A DNA stretch of 64,000 nucleotides from Minwuia sp. (GTDB lineage Bacteria > Pseudomonadota > Alphaproteobacteria > Minwuiales > Minwuiaceae): positions 40,271-104,270 of the forward strand of contig JARGPL010000020.1 of assembly GCA_029210175.1 (NCBI GenBank), given 5' to 3'. This document shows, one piece after another, positions 43,565-52,040 of the stretch; the first letter of the stretch is position 1; the number at the start of each line of letters is the position of its first letter. The notes beneath the pieces are model-generated. The model saw only the letters and a program-made list of their open reading frames with translations. It had not been told where the DNA came from and ran no database searches. The translations under genes were made by a program, and so were the position numbers.

Positions 43565-45448
43565 TCAGCTGCCGATCTGATCCTTCACCTTCGCGGCGAG
43601 GTCTTTCAGGCTGAATGGCTTGGCCAGAAAGTCCACATCGGTGAGGTCATCGCCCAGGCTGCGCCGGAACGCTTCCTCCGCATAACCGGAAATGAACACG
43701 GCCCTTATATCGGGGCGGAGTTCACGGGCGCGGCGGATCAGGGTCGGCCCATCCATGTTCGGCATCACGACGTCACTGACCATCAGGTCAATTTCGTGTG
43801 CGCCATTGCGGATGATTTCGAGGGCAGTGTCGCCGCTGTCTGCCTCCAGCACCGTGTAGCCCTTGTTGCGCAGCGCCCTTACGGCAAACAGGCGCACGGC
43901 GTCCTCGTCCTCGACCAGCAGGACCGTACCCTGGCCGGTCAGATCGACATTGCTGCGTCGGCTGCTGGCCTTCACGACCTCGGGGTCTTCATCGATACGG
44001 GGCAGCAGGATGCGGAACGTGGTGCCCTTTTCCAGCTGACTTTCGACCAGGACGTAGCCACCTGTCTGGCGGACGATGCCATAGACCGTGGCCAGGCCGA
44101 GGCCCGTGCCCTGGCCCACTTCCTTGGTGGTGAAGAAGGGTTCGAATATCTTGGCGATGTTCTCGTCGGAAATGCCGTGCCCGGTATCGATCACCGCGAT
44201 TTCCACATAATCGCCAACGGGCATGATCTCGTCACCCACCGGTTCCGGCACATCGACACGCAGGTTGCGGGTCTCGATCGATACCGTGCCGCCGGACAGC
44301 ATGGCGTCGCGGGCGTTCACAACCAGGTTCGTCACCACCTGCTCGATCTGGCCCTGATCGACCTTCACCAGGCCCAGATCACGGTCATGCACGATGCGCA
44401 GGTTCAGGTGTTCCCCGATCAATCGCCGAAGCAGGTCGGACAGGTCGGCCAGAACATCGGTCAGGTTCAGCACCTTGGGCCGCAGCGTCTGGCGGCGGGA
44501 AAAGGCCAGCAACTGCCGAACAAGCGCTGCGGCCCGGTTGGCATTCTGCTTGATGTGGACAATGTCGGCGTAGGACGGGTCGCCCGGCGGATGACGCATG
44601 AGCAGCAGATCGGAGAAACCGATCATGGCTGTCAGCAGATTGTTGAAATCATGCGCCACGCCACCGGCCAGCTGACCAACCGCCTGCATCTTCTGGCTCT
44701 GGGCGAACTGGGCTTCCAGACTGCGCTGTTCCGTGGCATCGATGAAATAGAGAATGACGACCCGCTGCCCGTCGACCCGGTCCATCCAGGTGCCGTGGAT
44801 CCTGGCCACCCGTGCGGCACTGCCGGCAAGTTTCACTTCGATCGGCTTCGTGACGTCCGTGTCGTTCATCAGTGCGGCATGCTTTTCCGTCACTGCGGGG
44901 CGGTCACGTTCATCGACGAGATCGACCCAGTTGCGCCCGACCTCCTTGCCGCGCGTGCCGAACATCCGGCCAATCGCACCATTGGCATTGATGATCGTGC
45001 CAGCCTTTTCCGCGATCAGTATGCCGATTGGTGCGTGGTCGCCAAAGCGCTGGAAATTGCGGCGCAGGTGGTCCAGTTCCAGACGCAGCGTGGCAATCTG
45101 TTCCAGTGCCCCCTCGCTTGGTTCGGCCACAACGAGCGGTTCGTCCACTACTTCTGCGGCGACAATATCGGTCGCCGTGACCTCCGGAACCAGGCCTGGC
45201 GCCGAGACCTGCGCATCCGTCGCTGTCGGGATCGGCGTGCGGCGTTTCACCACGAATGGCAGCAGGGCCACGAACATGGCCACGACGACAACGCCAAGCA
45301 GTTCCGGACCGAGCACAAGCTGGCCACTGCCGACGGCAATGCCCAGCACGACCCCGACCCCCACGAGCACCAGTGCGGGCAGGGAAATGCGCCCGGGCTT
45401 TTCCCGTGACACGGCATCGGGCAGCTTGTCAGTCATCTGATCGGTCAA
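43565..45448 (-). CDS. cckA: Cell-cycle hybrid histidine kinase CckA
   Basis: A 627-residue hybrid kinase. Two N-terminal transmembrane helices (about residues 22-66) are followed by a PAS-type domain (about 120-240), HisKA with [23 protein letters not shown] (phospho-acceptor H266), a HATPase with [10 protein letters not shown] and [11 protein letters not shown], and a C-terminal receiver with phospho-acceptor D559 ([11 protein letters not shown]). The sequence after the H box, including [16 protein letters not shown], is the CckA pattern. In Caulobacter it phosphorylates ChpT, then CtrA and CpdR. TTG at 45448 overlaps the flhB stop; ATG at 45436 is the alternative start. Confidence 0.93.
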   Translation of the reverse strand: MTDQMTDKLPDAVSREKPGRISLPALVLVGVGVVLGIAVGSGQLVLGPELLGVVVVAMFVALLPFVVKRRTPIPTATDAQVSAPGLVPEVTATDIVAAEVVDEPLVVAEPSEGALEQIATLRLELDHLRRNFQRFGDHAPIGILIAEKAGTIINANGAIGRMFGTRGKEVGRNWVDLVDERDRPAVTEKHAALMNDTDVTKPIEVKLAGSAARVARIHGTWMDRVDGQRVVILYFIDATEQRSLEAQFAQSQKMQAVGQLAGGVAHDFNNLLTAMIGFSDLLLMRHPPGDPSYADIVHIKQNANRAAALVRQLLAFSRRQTLRPKVLNLTDVLADLSDLLRRLIGEHLNLRIVHDRDLGLVKVDQGQIEQVVTNLVVNARDAMLSGGTVSIETRNLRVDVPEPVGDEIMPVGDYVEIAVIDTGHGISDENIAKIFEPFFTTKEVGQGTGLGLATVYGIVRQTGGYVLVESQLEKGTTFRILLPRIDEDPEVVKASSRRSNVDLTGQGTVLLVEDEDAVRLFAVRALRNKGYTVLEADSGDTALEIIRNGAHEIDLMVSDVVMPNMDGPTLIRRARELRPDIRAVFISGYAEEAFRRSLGDDLTDVDFLAKPFSLKDLAAKVKDQIGS

Positions 45449-46551
45449 GGCTGGTTGCTCCGCGCGGTCTGGCGTCCGCCGCTGTAACTCTGGCTGAGGT
45501 TCATGACGTAGCTTATCACTTCGGCCACGGCCTTGTAGTGCTCGGGTGGAATTTCCTCATCCAGCTCGACGACTGCGTGCAGCGCTCTGGCGAGAGGTTT
45601 GTTCACGACAACGGGGACGTCGTTTTCCTCCGCCACCTGCCGGATGTTCAGCGCGACCTGATCAATGCCCTTGGCAACACAGGTCGGCGCGGCCATCGCG
45701 GACATGTCGTACTTCAGTGCAATGGCATAGTGCGTCGGGTTGGCGATGACGACACTGGCTTCCGGCACAGCCGCCATCATGCGCCTGCGCGACCGCTCCA
45801 TGCGGATGGCCCGGATCTTCTGTTTTACCATCGGGTCGCCGTCGGACTGCTTCTGCTCATCCTTGATATCGCGGCGTGACATGCGCAGTTCCTGCTTGGT
45901 CTTCCACTTCTGGTACGCAAAGTCGACAGCGGCGATGACGGTCATGACCGCCATGACACCGCCAACCATGGTCAGCGCCTCGATGCGGACAAATTCCAGA
46001 ATCCCCAGCGGGGGTACAGCGATCAGCTGCGGCAGCTTGTCGAAGTCCGGCCAGATCAGCGCAAAGGAGACAAAGGCGACAAGCAACAGTTTCGCGATGC
46101 CCTTGAGAAACTCCATGATCGAATTCATCGAGAACAGGCGTTTCGCCCCGGCGATGGGCGATACCTTTGATAGTTCAGGCTTGATCTTCTGCGGTGTCAG
46201 CTGAATCGGATGCTGAACCGCTGTTCCGACAACGGCCAGGATGGCGAGCACCCCCATGAAGGGCAGCACCGCTGTGGCGACATGACCAACCAGATCATCC
46301 GTCAGCCCCTGCATCGCACCTACGTCGACAATGATCTGATCGGGTGCGGCAACGAAGATTCGCAGGGTGGTGAACAGTGTCGCACCCATGTGGCCGATCA
46401 TGAACATCAGCAATGCTGCCGTGCCGATCATCATGAACCAGTGTCCGACTTCCTGGCTCTTGGCGACCTGACCCTTCTTGCGGGCTTCCTGCAGTTTTTG
46501 TTCTGTCGGGTCTTCGGTTTTTTCCGACTTGTCCTGGTCATCGCCTGCCAT
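45445..46551 (-). CDS. flhB: Flagellar export apparatus protein FlhB
   Basis: A 368-residue inner-membrane protein that switches substrate specificity of the flagellar type III exporter. It opens with the hydrophilic KTEDPTEQKLQEARKKGQVAKS, has four transmembrane helices (about residues 35-215), and contains the autocleavage motif NPTH in VVIANPTHYAIALKY near residue 277. It lies 9 bases after fliR and its stop overlaps the cckA start by 4 bases. Confidence 0.96.
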   Translation of the reverse strand: MAGDDQDKSEKTEDPTEQKLQEARKKGQVAKSQEVGHWFMMIGTAALLMFMIGHMGATLFTTLRIFVAAPDQIIVDVGAMQGLTDDLVGHVATAVLPFMGVLAILAVVGTAVQHPIQLTPQKIKPELSKVSPIAGAKRLFSMNSIMEFLKGIAKLLLVAFVSFALIWPDFDKLPQLIAVPPLGILEFVRIEALTMVGGVMAVMTVIAAVDFAYQKWKTKQELRMSRRDIKDEQKQSDGDPMVKQKIRAIRMERSRRRMMAAVPEASVVIANPTHYAIALKYDMSAMAAPTCVAKGIDQVALNIRQVAEENDVPVVVNKPLARALHAVVELDEEIPPEHYKAVAEVISYVMNLSQSYSGGRQTARSNQP

Positions 46552-46560
46552 GTCGTTCCC

Positions 46561-47322
46561 CTATGAAACCAGGAACATGGCAATGCCGGCTTCGAAGTGG
46601 TCCAGGAACCACATCATGCTGGCACCCAGCACCATCATCATGATGACAAAGGCGAGCATGATCTGTAGCGGCATGACGATGAAGAACACCTGCATCTGCG
46701 GCATCAGGCGATTGACCAGACCCATGCCGATATAAAGCACCAGGGCATAGGCGATGAAGGGCGCGGAGATCTGCACACCGATCAGAAAGCTGTTGGCGAC
46801 CCAGTTCGATGCCGTCTTGGCGAAATCTTCCATCGGCGGCACCGTCGCGGCCGGGAACAGCACGTAGGAATCGCTGACTGCGTACATCATCATGTGATGC
46901 AGATCGGCCATGAAGATCATGACCATGCCCATGATGCTCAGAAAACTGCCGAGCAGCGCGCCCTGGGCACCCTGTGCGGGGTCGAAGAACTGGGCAAAGC
47001 CGAGGCTCGCCTGGAAAGAGATGACGATGCCTGCGACATGCAGGGCGGTGACCAGCAACCGCGCCATCCCCCCGATGAAGACCCCGATCAGCACCTCGCC
47101 AGCGATCAGCGGCAGCAGGCTGACCGGTTGGGCCGGAATGGGGGGCAGGGCATCGAACAAGACCGGTTGGAGCACGATGGACAGGCCCATGGCGATGCCC
47201 AGCCGCACGCGCGGGGAGATATATGGCTCACCAAATCCCGGCAGCACCATGATCATTGCCCCGACACGGGCAAAGATCAGCAGCGTGGAGAAGATGGTGG
47301 CGGGCAGGACCTCGGCCAGCAT
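46561..47322 (-). CDS. fliR: Flagellar biosynthetic protein FliR
   Basis: A 253-residue membrane component of the flagellar export gate with about six helices. Conserved parts are the N-terminal FARVGAMIMVLPGFGEPYISPRVRLGIAM and LIAGEVLIGVFIGGMARLLV. It assembles with FliP and FliQ in the export gate core. It lies 5 bases after fliQ and 9 before flhB, in the common fliQ-fliR-flhB order. Confidence 0.95.
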   Translation of the reverse strand: MLAEVLPATIFSTLLIFARVGAMIMVLPGFGEPYISPRVRLGIAMGLSIVLQPVLFDALPPIPAQPVSLLPLIAGEVLIGVFIGGMARLLVTALHVAGIVISFQASLGFAQFFDPAQGAQGALLGSFLSIMGMVMIFMADLHHMMMYAVSDSYVLFPAATVPPMEDFAKTASNWVANSFLIGVQISAPFIAYALVLYIGMGLVNRLMPQMQVFFIVMPLQIMLAFVIMMMVLGASMMWFLDHFEAGIAMFLVS

Positions 47323-47327
47323 TGCGT

Positions 47328-47606
47328 CTAACCGCTAATCTGACCGGATTCGGCTATCCGTTGCGCGATCTGATCCATGAAACCGGTCAGTTCACCGATC
47401 ATGTAAGGGGCCAGTGCGATGACGGCGAGAAAGATCGCGATGATCTTCGGCACAAAGGCCAGCGTCATTTCCTGCATCTGGGTCAGCGCCTGAAACAGGG
47501 ACACGACCAGCCCGACACTCAGGGCAATGACCATGACCGGCGCGGCGGTCTTCAACAGCACCCAGATGGCGCTGCGTCCGATATCGACAACTTCGACGGG
47601 GGTCAT
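47328..47606 (-). CDS. fliQ: Flagellar biosynthetic protein FliQ
   Basis: A 92-residue protein with two transmembrane helices (about residues 16-38 and 52-72). The conserved VGLVVSLFQALTQMQEMTLAFVPKI turn is present. Four copies of it join FliP and FliR in the export gate. It is spaced 12 bases from fliE and 5 from fliR. Confidence 0.95.
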   Translation of the reverse strand: MTPVEVVDIGRSAIWVLLKTAAPVMVIALSVGLVVSLFQALTQMQEMTLAFVPKIIAIFLAVIALAPYMIGELTGFMDQIAQRIAESGQISG

Positions 47607-47618
47607 GTGCGGTCCCCG

Positions 47619-47942
47619 TCAGATCGGCATGCGGATGATCTGCTGATAGGCGTCGATGACCCGGTCACGCACCGCGACCACGGTCTGCAATGCGATCTCC
47701 GCATTGTTCACCGCGACCACGACTTCCGTCAGTCCGGCCTTGTCCACGTTGGAATCCATCGCCACGGTCTCGGATTGCTTCAGGGCACCGGTCGCACTTT
47801 CGGCCGCTTCGCGCACCATGTCGGCAAAGCTGCCGCCCTGGCCGCCACTGACGGCGCCGGTTTCCATTGCGGGACCGGCTTCTCCACCTCGGCTGACGGC
47901 CTTGCCATAGGCCATGGCCGCATTCTGCAGCGTCACATCCAT
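47619..47942 (-). CDS. fliE: Flagellar hook-basal body protein FliE
   Basis: A 107-residue protein linking the MS ring to the proximal rod. The C-terminal half carries the family helices (AGLTEVVVAVNNAEIALQTVVAVRDRVIDAYQQIIRMPI). A Gly/Ser-rich low-complexity stretch occupies about residues 25-40. ATG at 47942 is preceded by GAGGAGAATCC. It sits between flgC (46 bases upstream) and fliQ. Confidence 0.93.
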   Translation of the reverse strand: MDVTLQNAAMAYGKAVSRGGEAGPAMETGAVSGGQGGSFADMVREAAESATGALKQSETVAMDSNVDKAGLTEVVVAVNNAEIALQTVVAVRDRVIDAYQQIIRMPI

Positions 47943-47988
47943 ACTGGATTCTCCTCAAGCGATAGGGCGATTGGGTGTCTCAGGCCGG

Positions 47989-48396
47989 TCAACGCAGCAA
48001 GTCGACCGTGCGCGACATCATGGCCTTGACGTTTTCGATAACGGCGACGTTGGCCTCGTAGGACCGCTGTGCTTCCTTCATGTCGACCATTTCGATCAGC
48101 GAATTGACGTTCGGCATCTTCACGTAGCCACTGCCGTCGGCACCGGGGTTACCCGGGTCGTAGCGCTTCTCGAACGGTTTCTGATCCACGCCGATCTTGT
48201 CGATCGACACCGTCGGCGCTCCGGACGCTTCATGGACGGTCTGTTCGAACGTCATGATCTTGCGACGGTAGGGATCGGCACCCGGCGTCATCGAGGTCGA
48301 ATGGGCGTTGGCGATGTTTTCCGCAATGATCCGCATGCGCGCGCTCTGGGAGCGCATGCCGGATGCGGACGTGATCATTGTCTTTTCGAGGTCCAT
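47989..48396 (-). CDS. flgC: Flagellar basal-body rod protein FlgC
   Basis: A 135-residue proximal rod protein. The N-terminal axial helix with RIIAENIANAHSTSMTPGADPYRRK and the C-terminal GYVKMPNVNSLIEMVDMKEAQRSYEANVAVIENVKAM are diagnostic. It follows flgB by 61 bases and is read in the same direction. A GGAGAGGGAC site precedes the ATG. Confidence 0.96.
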   Translation of the reverse strand: MDLEKTMITSASGMRSQSARMRIIAENIANAHSTSMTPGADPYRRKIMTFEQTVHEASGAPTVSIDKIGVDQKPFEKRYDPGNPGADGSGYVKMPNVNSLIEMVDMKEAQRSYEANVAVIENVKAMMSRTVDLLR

Positions 48397-48457
48397 GTCC
48401 CTCTCCTGTGCTCAGGCCCGGCCTGTCAGGCCGCCACCCGTTCAATCAGCCAATTGC

Positions 48458-48865
48458 TCAGCCGCCGCGACCGCCGATGGCGATCTTCATGATCTGCATG
48501 TGCTTGCGGTACAGCGATGCCGCGAGGTCGTAAGACATCCGCGTGTCACTCACCTTCAGGATTTCTTCCTCCAGCACCACCGAGTTCGCCGATGGCGTTG
48601 CTTCGTAATTCTCGCCCTTCTCCCGGGCGTAATTGTCGTCAGCCTCTCCGCGCGGCGTGATGTGGCCAGCGTTCGTCTTCACGGTCCGCATTGTCTGATG
48701 CGGTGCGTTGACCAGTTCGTGAAACGACAACGGCTTCAGGTCCTTGCCGCGATAGCCCGGAGTGTCTGCATTGGCGATGTTCTGGCCCAGTACCTTCTGC
48801 CGCGCGCCCAACCAGTCCATCTGGCGCGTCAGTGCAGCAAATACCGGTATGTCCTTCATCAGCAT
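48458..48865 (-). CDS. flgB: Flagellar basal-body rod protein FlgB
   Basis: A 135-residue proximal rod protein with the axial N-terminus RQKVLGQNIANADTPGYRGKDLKPLSF and a C-terminal MSYDLAASLYRKHMQIMKIAI helix. ATG at 48865 is chosen because AAGGGA lies 8 bases upstream; a second ATG two codons later is possible. First gene of flgB-flgC-fliE-fliQ-fliR-flhB-cckA. Confidence 0.95.
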   Translation of the reverse strand: MLMKDIPVFAALTRQMDWLGARQKVLGQNIANADTPGYRGKDLKPLSFHELVNAPHQTMRTVKTNAGHITPRGEADDNYAREKGENYEATPSANSVVLEEEILKVSDTRMSYDLAASLYRKHMQIMKIAIGGRGG

Positions 48866-49022
48866 CAGGCAGTTCCCTTGCAGGGTGGTGCGAAGACGGT
48901 TCCCGGGCGAAGTCGGGTTCTTTGATCCGGCCAAACATGAACGGGAAAGATTAATGAAAGGTAACCTTCGGCGATCCGATCCGCAGGCACGCAGGTCCGG
49001 ATGCCAGAGAGAGCCAATGCCG

Positions 49023-49038
49023 TTATCGGAACGTTAAC
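49023..49038. promoter_or_regulatory. CtrA box candidate in the divergent flagellar control region
   Basis: TTAT-CGGAACG-TTAAC matches the CtrA consensus TTAA-N7-TTAAC with one mismatch. It lies in the 255-base gap between flgB (start 48865) and fliO (start 49121). A weaker TTAA with a following GTAAC is seen at 48951-48965. In Caulobacter CtrA controls early flagellar genes. Motif match only. Confidence 0.5.
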
Positions 49039-49120
49039 CAAACTGGCCTGAAAGTCCCGACGCGGGAGAGAACCTCCCCGGTTCCATGCGATTTTTCCGG
49101 CGGCAGAAGGCCCTGTAGGT

Positions 49121-49411
49121 TTGGACATACTGGATTACATGAGATTCCTCGGCGCGCTGGTGCTGATCGTCGGCCTGATCGGCGGCGCGGCCTGGGCGGC
49201 GAAACGCTTTGGCCTGGCACCCAAGGTCACCGGCGGCAACGGGCGCATCGGCATCGTTGCCGTGCAGAGCCTGGATGCCCGGCGCAAGCTGGTGCTGGTC
49301 CGCCGCGATGATCACGAGCACCTGCTCGTGCTTGGTCCCACCAGCGAAACAGTGGTCGAGACGGGCATCCTCAATGGATCGTCCGGGCAGGATCTGGAGA
49401 GACGGTCGTGA
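49121..49411 (+). CDS. fliO: FliO-like flagellar biosynthesis protein
   Basis: A 96-residue protein with one N-terminal transmembrane helix (about residues 7-25) and a small cytoplasmic domain with the FliO-type strand pattern IGIVAVQSLDARRKLVLVRRDDHEHLLVLG. FliO helps assemble the FliP ring. TTG at 49121 is preferred because AGAAGG lies upstream, although ATG at 49139 remains possible. It overlaps fliP by 4 bases (GTGA), and this pairing supports the assignment of a weakly conserved family. Confidence 0.85.
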   Translation: MDILDYMRFLGALVLIVGLIGGAAWAAKRFGLAPKVTGGNGRIGIVAVQSLDARRKLVLVRRDDHEHLLVLGPTSETVVETGILNGSSGQDLERRS

Positions 49412-50163
49412 GCGCACGCTTCCCCCATCGCCTGGCGGTCATGCTGCCTGCACTTCTGATCCTGTCCCTGCCAGCCATGGCACAGGATGTGTCTATCGAT
49501 CTGGGCGAAGGCGGGTCGTTCACCGGTCGGGTGCTGCAGCTTGTCCTGATGCTGACGGTGCTCAGTCTGGCCCCCGCCATTCTGGTCGTGGTCACATCGT
49601 TCACACGCATCGTCATCGTTCTGTCGCTGCTGCGCTCCGCCATGGGTGTGCAGACAACACCCCCCAACGTGGTGATCATCAGCCTGGCGCTGTTCCTGAC
49701 CGCATTCATCATGGCGCCCACGTTCGAGGCGTCATGGGAAGCCGGGATAAAGCCGCTGCTGAATGAGGAAGTGGATGAGCGCGAAGGGCTGATGAATGCC
49801 ATCAATCCCATTCGGCAGTTCATGCTGGCACACGTGCGCGAAAAGGATCTGGCGCTGTTCATCGACATTGGCCAGATCGACGCTACCAACCTGACGCCGG
49901 AAGAGACACCGATTCAGGCGCTGATTCCGGCCTTCATGATCTCGGAACTGAAACGTGCCTTCGAGATCGGCTTCCTGCTGTTCATCCCGTTTCTGGTCAT
50001 CGACATGGTCGTGGCCAGTGTCCTGATGTCCATGGGCATGATGATGCTGCCACCGATCATCATCTCGCTGCCTTTCAAGCTGATCTTCTTCGTCATCGTC
50101 GATGGCTGGAATCTGGTGGCGGAAAGTCTGGTGCGCAGCTTTGTCGGCGGCGGTGGCGGTTAG
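49408..50163 (+). CDS. fliP: Flagellar biosynthetic protein FliP
   Basis: A 251-residue export-gate membrane protein. An N-terminal signal peptide (LAVMLPALLILSLPAMAQ) is followed by LAPAILVVVTSFTRIVIVLSLLRSAMGVQTTPPNVV, the segment LTPEETPIQALIPAFMISELKRAFEIGFLLFIPF and the C-terminal DMVVASVLMSMGMMMLPP. GTG at 49408 overlaps the fliO stop. It is convergent with osmC. Confidence 0.97.
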   Translation: MSARFPHRLAVMLPALLILSLPAMAQDVSIDLGEGGSFTGRVLQLVLMLTVLSLAPAILVVVTSFTRIVIVLSLLRSAMGVQTTPPNVVIISLALFLTAFIMAPTFEASWEAGIKPLLNEEVDEREGLMNAINPIRQFMLAHVREKDLALFIDIGQIDATNLTPEETPIQALIPAFMISELKRAFEIGFLLFIPFLVIDMVVASVLMSMGMMMLPPIIISLPFKLIFFVIVDGWNLVAESLVRSFVGGGGG

Positions 50164-50194
50164 CGAAGCTCGCAAATTCCGCAAGGATGGCCGG

Positions 50195-50677
50195 TCATCC
50201 CGCCCTGGCGACCTTGATCACGGCTTCATGTGCCACGGGAAAATTCACTGAGTTGGCGATGAAGCAGACCTTGTTCGCCGTGCCATGCAGGCGATGGGCG
50301 TGTTCCACCTTGTCTGCCTGCCGGATGGTCACGACCGGGCGCAGGGTTGCCGTCGTGAAGGCCCCGCCGCCCTTGCCGTTCTCCACCATCGTACCGCTCG
50401 CGTTGTCGGTATAGGACAGCACCGTGATGCGCGCGCGGGCACAGCAGGCGAGATAGCTCAGCATATGGCAGCTCGACAGCGCGCCGAGCAGCATGTCTTC
50501 GGGATTCCAGAGTTCGGGAACGCCCAGGAAAGCCGGATCGGAACTGGTGATCAGGGTCGGCTTTCCCGGTGCGGCAAGTTCATGGGTTCGGTCGTACGTG
50601 TCGTAGTCGGCAAACCCGCTTGCCGCACCGGTCCAGGTCAAGGTCGTCGTATAGGAATGCTGTCCGTCAGTGGACAT
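50195..50677 (-). CDS. OsmC family peroxiredoxin-like protein
   Basis: A 160-residue OsmC/Ohr-fold protein. The catalytic-type Cys lies in WNPEDMLLGALSSCHMLSYLACCARARI near residue 70, with further Cys a few residues later and a CFIANSVNFPV segment near the end. It probably reduces organic or fatty-acid hydroperoxides in the cytoplasm. It resembles the YhfA/OsmC subgroup more than Ohr. It lies between convergent fliP and a DUF1127 gene 6 bases upstream on the same strand. Confidence 0.85.
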   Translation of the reverse strand: MSTDGQHSYTTTLTWTGAASGFADYDTYDRTHELAAPGKPTLITSSDPAFLGVPELWNPEDMLLGALSSCHMLSYLACCARARITVLSYTDNASGTMVENGKGGGAFTTATLRPVVTIRQADKVEHAHRLHGTANKVCFIANSVNFPVAHEAVIKVARAG

Positions 50678-50683
50678 GGATGA

Positions 50684-50914
50684 TCAGCCTCTCCAGAAGG
50701 GCTTTTCAATTTCATGACGCAGGTCGGCCCGGTCAAGTCCCATGTCCTGCAACATGCGATCATCCAGCCGGGAGAGATGCTGACGCTCGGCCAGACGCTT
50801 CTCCCAGACATTCAGCAGGTTCACCGTGCGCAGTACCTTGCTGAAGAACGAGATGTTCGGGGTACGGGACAGGCGAGGCTGTTCGACTTGGGTTTCCGTG
50901 TACGTCTGGCTCAT
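50684..50914 (-). CDS. DUF1127 family small protein
   Basis: A 76-residue basic protein whose C-terminal half carries the DUF1127 helix (LSRLDDRMLQDMGLDRADLRHEI). Short DUF1127 proteins in other alphaproteobacteria influence phosphate or RNA metabolism, but the role of this longer one is unknown. ATG at 50914 follows GAGGAGAGAACCC. It is divergent from the LysR-type gene at 51048 and precedes osmC by 6 bases, so the two are likely co-transcribed. Confidence 0.88.
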   Translation of the reverse strand: MSQTYTETQVEQPRLSRTPNISFFSKVLRTVNLLNVWEKRLAERQHLSRLDDRMLQDMGLDRADLRHEIEKPFWRG

Positions 50915-51047
50915 GGGTTCTCTCCTCGAGAGCGAAGGTCAGCGACTGATTTGTCCTGACAGCATCTGAGATAGGCCTGTCCATGCCAGCTTACAAACGA
51001 CGCTTTCTCAGCTAGTGTATTAGAAATATTCACAAGCGAGATTTGCC

Positions 51048-51956
51048 ATGGCCCGCCGTTTACCGCCTCTTAACGCTCTTCGGGCGTTCGAGGCTGCCGC
51101 ACGTCATTTAAGTTTCACGAGGGCAGCGGCGGAACTGAACGTCACCCCTGCCGCCATCAGTCACCAGGTGAAGGGGCTGGAGGACTGGTTTGGTGCGAAG
51201 CTGTTTCAGCGCCGCAACCGCGAGATCCTGATGACGGAGCCGGGGCAGCTGCTGTTGCCCGGAGTGCGCGATGCGATGGACCAGCTTGAAACAGCCGTGC
51301 AGCGGATCACGGTGCAGGGGGATGACCGGGAACTGCGCATTACCTGCATGCCGTCCTTCGCCGCCAAGTGGCTTGTGCCGCGCCTCGGTGCATTCCGCGC
51401 CCGGCATCCGGAAATCGATGTCCTGCTGTCCACATCGGAAGGTCTTGTGGATCTGGAAGTGGAACCGTTCGACCTCGGCATCCGCTCAGGTCACGGCAAG
51501 TATCCCGGCCTGACGGTCCACCGCCTGTTCGATGATGCCGTCTTTCCGGTCTGCAGCCCGGCATTGCTGGAGCAGGGGCCACCGCTGCGCTGTCCCGACG
51601 ACCTGAAACATCACACCCTGCTGCATGACGATTATCCCGTTGGCTGGCAGGAATGGCTGAACGCTGCCGGTGTCACGGGGGCGGACCCGCGCCGGGGTCC
51701 GACGTTCGACAATTCGGCCATGTTGCTGCAGGCGGCGGCGGAGGGGCTGGGCGTTGCCCTGGCCCGGCACGTGCTGGCCTATGCCGACATCGTCGCCGGC
51801 CGCCTGGTGGCCCCGTTCCCGATCACGCTGACGTCGGACATGGCCTATTACCTGGTGCACCTGCCGCGCACGGCGGAGCGCCCGATGATCCGCGCCTTTC
51901 GCGAATGGCTGTTCGAGGAAGCCTACAATTACCGCGCCGAACAGGATCGTGGCTGA
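51048..51956 (+). CDS. LysR-type transcriptional regulator, GcvA-like
   Basis: A 302-residue regulator. The N-terminal winged helix-turn-helix reads LPPLNALRAFEAAARHLSFTRAAAELNVTPAAISHQVKGLEDWFG, the GcvA-subfamily pattern, and a periplasmic-binding-protein-like effector domain follows (about residues 92-295). It is divergent from the DUF1127-osmC pair across 133 bases and lies 84 bases before an ABC importer operon on its own strand. Either could be its target. The effector is unknown. Confidence 0.9.
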   Translation: MARRLPPLNALRAFEAAARHLSFTRAAAELNVTPAAISHQVKGLEDWFGAKLFQRRNREILMTEPGQLLLPGVRDAMDQLETAVQRITVQGDDRELRITCMPSFAAKWLVPRLGAFRARHPEIDVLLSTSEGLVDLEVEPFDLGIRSGHGKYPGLTVHRLFDDAVFPVCSPALLEQGPPLRCPDDLKHHTLLHDDYPVGWQEWLNAAGVTGADPRRGPTFDNSAMLLQAAAEGLGVALARHVLAYADIVAGRLVAPFPITLTSDMAYYLVHLPRTAERPMIRAFREWLFEEAYNYRAEQDRG

Positions 51957-52040
51957 CATGGCGGCTGACAGACGGCAAGCGGCTTCCCTATAGTTCGGGA
52001 ACAGTCACCTGGCGACAGATCAGGGGCTGGGGAGGGATAT

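Noticed and set aside
43556..45409. A 617-codon open frame opposite cckA
   Set aside because: The - strand frame encodes an unmistakable CckA with all kinase motifs. The + strand frame has no family features.
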